From NCBI GenBank assembly GCA_027004335.1, contig JALTID010000104.1:1-10770 (forward strand): a DNA stretch of 10,770 nucleotides, written 5' to 3'. This stretch comes from JALTID01 sp027004335 [NCBI: bacterium] (GTDB taxonomy: Bacteria; JALSQH01). This document shows positions 7,201 to 10,770 of the stretch, piece by piece; position 1 is the first letter of the stretch, and every line of letters starts with the position of its first letter. The position numbers were made by a program, and so were the translations under genes. The notes under the pieces are model-generated. The model searched no databases, was not told where the DNA came from, and saw nothing but the letters and a program-made list of their open reading frames with translations.

Positions 7201-8822
7201 TAATTTTTGTTGGTGATGATAATGGACATAATGGTGCCAGCAACGCCTTTGAAGTTAAATTTGGTGCTCTGAATCATTTTGCCTGTGAAACTCCTCAGGA
7301 TCAGGTGGCCGGCTACCCCTTTCATTTTTACTGCACTGCTTATGATGAATACGGGAATGTAAAGGGAGATTACACAAAGGATGTAACAACTTCCTCCGCT
7401 GCTGGTACTGTGACTCTCTCCGATGATAATTCCTGTATTGTTAAGCTTCTCGGTGGTTTTAAAAAAGGTAAAATGGATGCGGTGGTCAGGCCTCTTAAAT
7501 CGTGTCCAAACACAGACAGGCTGAGCATCCAGGATGGGACTGTGAGTACCGCTACTGACTGGTTTAATATCAGACATGATACAATTTACTTCACAATCAG
7601 TCACATTGATGATCAGGTTAAGGGTGTTTCTTTTACTTTTAATATTAAGGTTACTGATTCTTCTGGCTATCTTTACAAAAACTTCCATGGGGCTCTTGAA
7701 ATAAAAGATCTTACAGGTACAATTACCCCTTCTGTCACCGATAATTTCAATGGTGCTTCCAAGGATCAGGAAGTAACAATTAACAAGACATCTCAGGTGG
7801 ACCAGGTTATCCTATCCAACTATCAGGAGGATGTTACCGAAAGCAACATCTTTGCAGTTCATGGGCCGCCTCTGGGAAAGATTATTATCGGACATATAGA
7901 AGAAAGGCAGCTTGTGAATTATCCCTTTTCTGTGACGATGACCGCCTACGATATTTATGGAAATTTAAAAGATGACTATGATGGCACAGTTTCAGTGGAT
8001 GATGTGACAGGAACACTTAAAGTTGTTAATTCTTCCACACCTAAAGAAATAACTTTCAACAGCGGATATGCTGTTACAGAGGTCGTTATACAATCAATAA
8101 GACCCAATGGTGATGATCATCTTATTGTAACATATGATACTAGTTATGGAACAAAAGTTACATATTCCAATAACTTTTCTGTAGAAGAAAGAAAGCTTGA
8201 TCATTTTATTGTGGATTCAATCTCGGATCAGCACCAATATATAAATTTTTATATAACGGTTAAGGCGGTAGATCTTAAAGGAAATGTTTTTGAGAATTTT
8301 AATGATAAAGTAAATATGGAAGATAATACGGGTACACTCTCTCCATCTGTCAGCGATTATTTTCTAAACGGTGTCTTACAGAATCAGAAGGTCAGGATAG
8401 ATCAACTTGCCAATTCTGATCAGATCCATATTTACTATTATTCCAGCGGGGTCACTTATGAAGGCTACAGTAATCACTTCAATGTGGGTCTAAGCACTGT
8501 TGCTCAGATATATTTTGATCCCATATCGGATCAAACTCAAAATGTACCCTTTATTGTTCATATGAAGGCTCTTGATTCAAACGGTGATGTAGTAACGGGT
8601 TTTGAGGCGAGGGTTAATCTCTCTGCATATGTTGGGTTACAGAATGCGATTACTCCTACCCAGAGTGAATACTTTGTTACTGGTGAGTTGGATCAACAGG
8701 TTAAGATAACTCAACCTTCCCCCTATATATTTGGAAGGTACTGGCCTATTACTATAAATGCCACTCTCCCTGGGGTAGGAATATTTTCAAGTAATGGTTT
8801 TATTGTGTATCCCCAGCAGTGA
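4269..8822 (+). CDS. Giant lipoprotein made of tandem Ig-like repeats
   Basis: A 1,517-aa exported protein. Residues 1-21 are a lipoprotein signal with a hydrophobic core and lipobox FAAC (Cys21), so it is anchored by an N-terminal lipid. After this, almost the whole chain is about 14 beta-sandwich repeats of roughly 90-155 residues. Two classes are visible. Class A is marked by a T-x-L-N-D-V-x-x-S-P-V-type end; class B runs from an opening DHF-x-I through a YPF-x-x-x-x-A-x-D-x-x-GN motif and a TGTITP motif to an SN-x-F-x-V end. The order is A-A-B-A followed by ten B. There is no C-terminal sorting motif, transmembrane helix or catalytic domain, and the chain ends within the last repeat. The start is GTG at 4269, with GGAGG at 4254-4258 inside the end of the preceding gene, which implies coupling. 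Ig-like arrays of this kind commonly form adhesin or surface stalks; the ligand is unknown. Confidence 0.88.
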   Translation: MEIRKGVLIFVSLFLFLFAACSRERYVSELVIDSVNVAPKFEVSADSATLDIDVEVSGKDADKVSTRDFSVFLTYGAFSGIKKIAPGKFTITISSLNDISMSPVDVEIECVNRKTYTRIYVDPGKPDKINLNLDSTLINSDVGEVEGEFLIKDKNSNPVYLEGVTVSVSYGEVSALWKEEGKYHFKITGLNDVKKSPVTVSVKAGGIEASKEMKILVGTISRFCIDKIDSPQIVDYPFPIHIKACDKYGNTVVSFDDKVNLSVDVGTITPEVSGRFSNGERYDNVMIHEQAAGEVITASYGGILGRSNPFNVNPQPASKITIDADSTLISADDPGVELTITLENNQGYGIAGKPVKVELFDKGGKKLDDSESNYGMVSSVIDNGDGTYTCFVTELRNVSESPYTVKAEMASLEDEIQISVVPGDMDHFQIDEIPSQRSTFPASLNFIASDDWGNRVYVYSGKVTIVAECDDGNGFYGCPLIVNDPASNPYFNGNDVLYGQSIPGITFSFPSQHDSARIIITDGTYEGTSNEFKVFQSVVGPGVIPSNNYVVTGFRFFVVFDTTDIPVDGSCDFNSTPPKIIAGKPFTFYVVARYYATDPNNPNNTACYQTGVYDQANPFDGNVWLSDSTGSLKLLSVDTEHLSSNFPETPYGSIFNPIMEKYIEVTAEVDSTSNNDVILINPSLRSGLGNGSSPGFPVLPGNVDHIEINRVVSPQIAGSEFNLSAIAEDKEGNVVPLDLDVQLSDKTGTLTPASGQFKKGRLSVDVLVTDVMDGDTITIDGGDAHTIGESNPFDVISPLAVDHFEVHILSDPSNIKVGVPVTYEVIARNPAGNVVDSFNYSVSISDSTGTISPQVTKKFENGILKDSFVVMKTTDEDRIYISGAGAKGVSEAFSVGAGALDHFQIVNIGSPKYVNYPFYITIEAIDIGGNLKRDYEGYHSIHIVDLTGTITPPAPTANFSGGILYQQVKVTEATSSDIIFVGDDNGHNGASNAFEVKFGALNHFACETPQDQVAGYPFHFYCTAYDEYGNVKGDYTKDVTTSSAAGTVTLSDDNSCIVKLLGGFKKGKMDAVVRPLKSCPNTDRLSIQDGTVSTATDWFNIRHDTIYFTISHIDDQVKGVSFTFNIKVTDSSGYLYKNFHGALEIKDLTGTITPSVTDNFNGASKDQEVTINKTSQVDQVILSNYQEDVTESNIFAVHGPPLGKIIIGHIEERQLVNYPFSVTMTAYDIYGNLKDDYDGTVSVDDVTGTLKVVNSSTPKEITFNSGYAVTEVVIQSIRPNGDDHLIVTYDTSYGTKVTYSNNFSVEERKLDHFIVDSISDQHQYINFYITVKAVDLKGNVFENFNDKVNMEDNTGTLSPSVSDYFLNGVLQNQKVRIDQLANSDQIHIYYYSSGVTYEGYSNHFNVGLSTVAQIYFDPISDQTQNVPFIVHMKALDSNGDVVTGFEARVNLSAYVGLQNAITPTQSEYFVTGELDQQVKITQPSPYIFGRYWPITINATLPGVGIFSSNGFIVYPQQ
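4929..8820 (+). repeat. Tandem Ig-like protein repeats encoded in the large lipoprotein gene
   Basis: Eleven class-B units start at about 4927 (residue 220), 5541 (425), 5901 (545), 6375 (703), 6669 (801), 6966 (900), 7269 (1001), 7580 (1105), 7872 (1202), 8193 (1310) and 8499 (1411). One class-A unit, residues about 316-422, lies between B1 and B2, and two more precede B1 (about 31-120 and 124-217). Recurring elements include SPQIVDYPF, SPQIAGSEF, SPKYVNYPF and QDQVAGYPF at the N-side, and DKTGTLTP, DSTGTISP and DLTGTITP in mid-domain. The units are similar in protein but clearly diverged in DNA, so this is an old expansion rather than a recent slippage product. Boundaries are estimates to within about 10 residues. 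Confidence 0.8.
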
Positions 8823-8888
8823 TTTTAATCAAAAAATTTTTATGATAATATTATAGGACCTGTCAAATTTAAAGGTGGAGGTAAGATA

Positions 8889-9338
8889 ATGGAGATGAAT
8901 TTTCCCGAGCTTGCAAAGGCCATGTTTAATATGATGCCATTTTTACAAAAAATTGGGATAAGAATCGTCTACGTTGAAAAGGGTAGGGCAAGGGTGGAAC
9001 TTCCCTTTGATGAGAGCATAACAAACCATCTGGGTACTGTTCATGCAGGTGCACTCTATACTATTGCAGAAACCGGTGGGGGGCTTGTTATAACTTCTGC
9101 AGCGACTTCGGCAGATATCTGGGGAGTTGCGAAGAGTGGTCATATAAAATATAAAAAACCTGCAAAGGATATGATCTATGTGGAAGAAGAGGTTGATCCT
9201 GATTGGATAGCTGAGAGATTTAACACTGTATTAACTGAAGGTAAAGCAGATATTCCTTTCACAGTTCATGTTAGAGGTGAAAATGGCGATATTGTAGCAG
9301 AGGTTGAGTTTATTTACCATATCAGAAAAAGGAGTTGA
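8889..9338 (+). CDS. Hotdog-fold thioesterase, PaaI/DUF4442-like
   Basis: A 149-aa single-domain hotdog protein expected to hydrolyse a CoA thioester in the cytoplasm. The central helix carries NHLGTVHAGALYTIAETGGG (about residues 45-64). This is the H-x-G-x-x-HAGAL-x-x-x-AE pattern of PaaI-like enzymes, whose acidic residue on the helix acts in catalysis. Length and the following beta strands (GHIKYKKPAKDMIYVEEEV, then FTVHVRGENGDIVAEVEFIYHIR) fit a complete domain. The ATG start is set by GGAGG at 8877-8881, 7 bases upstream. A weak AT-rich -10-like region lies near 8841-8854, but I could not find a convincing -35. Its stop overlaps the thyX start, so the two are co-translated. Substrate is unknown; with acyl-CoA enzymes nearby, clearing stalled acyl-CoAs is a reasonable guess but only that. 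Confidence 0.85.
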   Translation: MEMNFPELAKAMFNMMPFLQKIGIRIVYVEKGRARVELPFDESITNHLGTVHAGALYTIAETGGGLVITSAATSADIWGVAKSGHIKYKKPAKDMIYVEEEVDPDWIAERFNTVLTEGKADIPFTVHVRGENGDIVAEVEFIYHIRKRS

Positions 9339-10129
9339 TGTTGGAGGTTGAACTTCTTGCAATAACTCCTGATGCTCCGCAGGTAATTGAACGGGCGGGA
9401 AGGACTTCCTATCTGTCATTTGATAGGATGACCCTTAAGCCCATCTACTATGTGGAGCTTGAAAATGGGAAAAAACAACAGCTCTATGCAGAAAAATATG
9501 CTCTTTCTGAGGATCTCTATCAAGGAGAAGAAGCACTTGTGCCTGAAGTAGGAAAAATAAGGATCCTCAAAAAATGGAAAAACTCTGCAGAAAAATTCAT
9601 AGAGATGCTTATAAAAAATGGACATTTATCTGTTCTGGAACATGCCTGTGCAACTTTTCTTATAAAAGGAGGCTCCAGATCCTTTACTCATCAGCTTGTG
9701 AGACACAGGATGGCTTCATATACACAGCAATCTCAGAGATATGTTGATGAAAGTGATTTTAAGTATGTTACTCCCCCCGGTATTGAGGAAAATCCAGAGG
9801 CAAAGAAAATTTTTGAAAGATTTATAGATGATGTCAGAAAAACCTATGCTACTTTGAAATCTATGGGGATCAAAAAAGAAGACGCAAGATTTGTGTTACC
9901 CAATGCTGTAGAAAGTGAGATCGTAATCACAGCAAATCTCAGAGAGTGGAGACACATCTTTTATCTGAGAGGTGATAAGGCTGCCCAGTGGGAAATAAGG
10001 AGGATTGTAATAGAAATTTTTAAAATTTTAAAAGAAAAGGTACCGGAGATCCTTGTCGATATGGATCTCTCTGAAGATGGCCAATACATAGTGATAAAAG
10101 ATTTAAAGAAGGTATCGGAAAATAAATAA
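9338..10129 (+). CDS. thyX: Flavin-dependent thymidylate synthase ThyX
   Basis: ThyX makes dTMP from dUMP with methylenetetrahydrofolate, FAD and NADPH, replacing ThyA. The defining motif RHR-x7-S-x-R is seen as RHRMASYTQQSQR (R122-H123-R124, S132, R134 counted from ATG 9338). GHLSVLEHA (95-103), GGSRSFTHQLVRHR before it, and NLREWRHIFYLR with AQWEIR near the C-terminus complete the fold. Numbering puts RHR at 122-124 against 78-80 in the Thermotoga protein, because about 44 extra residues separate ERAGRTSY (18-25) from SAEKF (83-87). I choose ATG 9338 within TGATG, which overlaps the upstream stop codon, with GGAG at 9331-9334; TTG 9335 is possible but less likely. The 3' end overlaps the convergent phospholipase-D-type gene by 27 bp. 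Confidence 0.95.
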   Translation: MLEVELLAITPDAPQVIERAGRTSYLSFDRMTLKPIYYVELENGKKQQLYAEKYALSEDLYQGEEALVPEVGKIRILKKWKNSAEKFIEMLIKNGHLSVLEHACATFLIKGGSRSFTHQLVRHRMASYTQQSQRYVDESDFKYVTPPGIEENPEAKKIFERFIDDVRKTYATLKSMGIKKEDARFVLPNAVESEIVITANLREWRHIFYLRGDKAAQWEIRRIVIEIFKILKEKVPEILVDMDLSEDGQYIVIKDLKKVSENK

Positions 10130-10770
10130 AAACCATTCCATGATTTTTACGATCAGAGGCCTTTTGATAAATTCTTCGTAATCCACTTTTTCAGAATCAG
10201 AGAGATCCTTTTCAAAAATTTTATATGCTTCTTCCCCGATTTCTCCCCCTTCCACGAAAATATTTCCCTCAATATTGTGTAGAAAGCTCCTGTAATCAAA
10301 ATTTGCTGAGCCTATTACAACAGTGGTTCTATCAAAAACCGCCATTTTTGTATGGAGTATTCTCGGGGTATATTCATAGATCTCTATTCCGGCTTTGAGG
10401 AATTTACTATACATGGTTCTTCTTGCGAAATAAACTGTTTTAATATCTGTATTTCGTGGGATAATAATTTTTACTTTGATCCCTTTGAGGGAGGCTTTTC
10501 TGAGTTCTCTTCTGATCTCTATATCCGGGAGGAAATATGCACTTTCTATACATATCTCTTTCTCAGCTTTTCTTATAAGTATTAGAAAAACTTCACGAAG
10601 CTGCTTTCGCTCTTTCCAGAAATCAGTTCCGATAACTACAGCATCTTTGTTACCAGCAGGTCCTAACTGGGGGAAATATTCAAATTCTTTCTGCGGTAGA
10701 GGCCCGCGCACCCTGTGCCACATTACCATAAACATTGCCTGAAGGTCTCCCACGGCGGGGCCATCAACCC
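10103..10770 (-). CDS. Phospholipase D-type/cardiolipin synthase-like protein, C-terminal part
   Basis: This is the last 220 or so residues of a PLD-superfamily protein, probably a cardiolipin synthase of the ClsB type, which joins phospholipids at the inner membrane. The second HKD motif is intact: LHTKMAVFDR (H134, K136 and D141, counted from the GTG at 10753), followed by VVIGSANFDYRS. IESAYFLPD and the LRKASLKGIKVKIIIP segment are also typical of this family. The frame is open to the right edge and reads VDGPAVGDLQAMF across it; GPAV-LQ-F is a conserved stretch of these enzymes. The GTG at 10753 is therefore internal and the real start, with the first HKD motif, lies outside the window. 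The C-terminus is hydrophobic (WFLFIFRYLL), as in ClsB relatives. There is a 27-bp tail-to-tail overlap with thyX. Confidence 0.88.
   Translation of the reverse strand, partial: VDGPAVGDLQAMFMVMWHRVRGPLPQKEFEYFPQLGPAGNKDAVVIGTDFWKERKQLREVFLILIRKAEKEICIESAYFLPDIEIRRELRKASLKGIKVKIIIPRNTDIKTVYFARRTMYSKFLKAGIEIYEYTPRILHTKMAVFDRTTVVIGSANFDYRSFLHNIEGNIFVEGGEIGEEAYKIFEKDLSDSEKVDYEEFIKRPLIVKIMEWFLFIFRYLL

Noticed and set aside
7146-7688. 180-codon open frame on the minus strand inside the large lipoprotein gene
   Set aside because: It is the reverse shadow of the Ig-repeat coding region, with no family resemblance and no ribosome binding site context.
8820-8831. TGATT-TT-AATCA palindrome after the large lipoprotein gene
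   Set aside because: The loop would be two bases, so no hairpin forms; it is short, AT-rich and likely chance in this composition.

Overview
This window looks like chromosomal DNA from an AT-rich, diderm (Gram-negative) bacterium. Two adjacent genes start with lipoprotein signal peptides, and the window also holds an M23 envelope peptidase, a cardiolipin-synthase-type enzyme, a flavin-dependent thymidylate synthase (ThyX) and acyl-CoA enzymes. The mix would suit a Desulfobacterota- or Deferribacterota-like lineage, but that is inference only; no rRNA or clade marker is present. TTG and GTG starts are common, and three TTGACA-type sigma70 promoters can be read by eye.

Layout. Positions 2-484 (+) are the 3' end of a crotonase-fold gene with features of ethylmalonyl-CoA decarboxylase-like proteins. 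At 556-1443 (+), behind its own promoter, is a membrane-anchored M23 endopeptidase. Convergent to it, 1489-2661 (-) is an acyl-CoA dehydrogenase with a near-consensus promoter. A perfect 7-bp inverted repeat sits over the predicted transcription start, so this gene is very likely repressor-controlled. Positions 2662-3201 contain no intact gene: they hold that promoter and operator, the C-terminal remnant of an IS256/Mutator-type transposase, and two forward promoters.

Positions 3202-8822 (+) form a two-gene operon of exported lipoproteins: a 358-aa probable beta-propeller protein and a 1,517-aa protein built from about 14 Ig-like repeats of two sequence classes. The genes overlap by 10 bp and are probably translationally coupled. 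This is the accessory and least explained part of the window, and probably a surface-displayed module. Positions 8889-10129 (+) hold a hotdog-fold thioesterase overlapping thyX, which has an unusual insertion of about 44 residues. Positions 10103-10770 (-) are the C-terminal half of a phospholipase-D/cardiolipin-synthase-type protein that runs off the right edge and overlaps thyX tail to tail by 27 bp.

No tRNA, rRNA, CRISPR array, origin or complete insertion sequence was seen.
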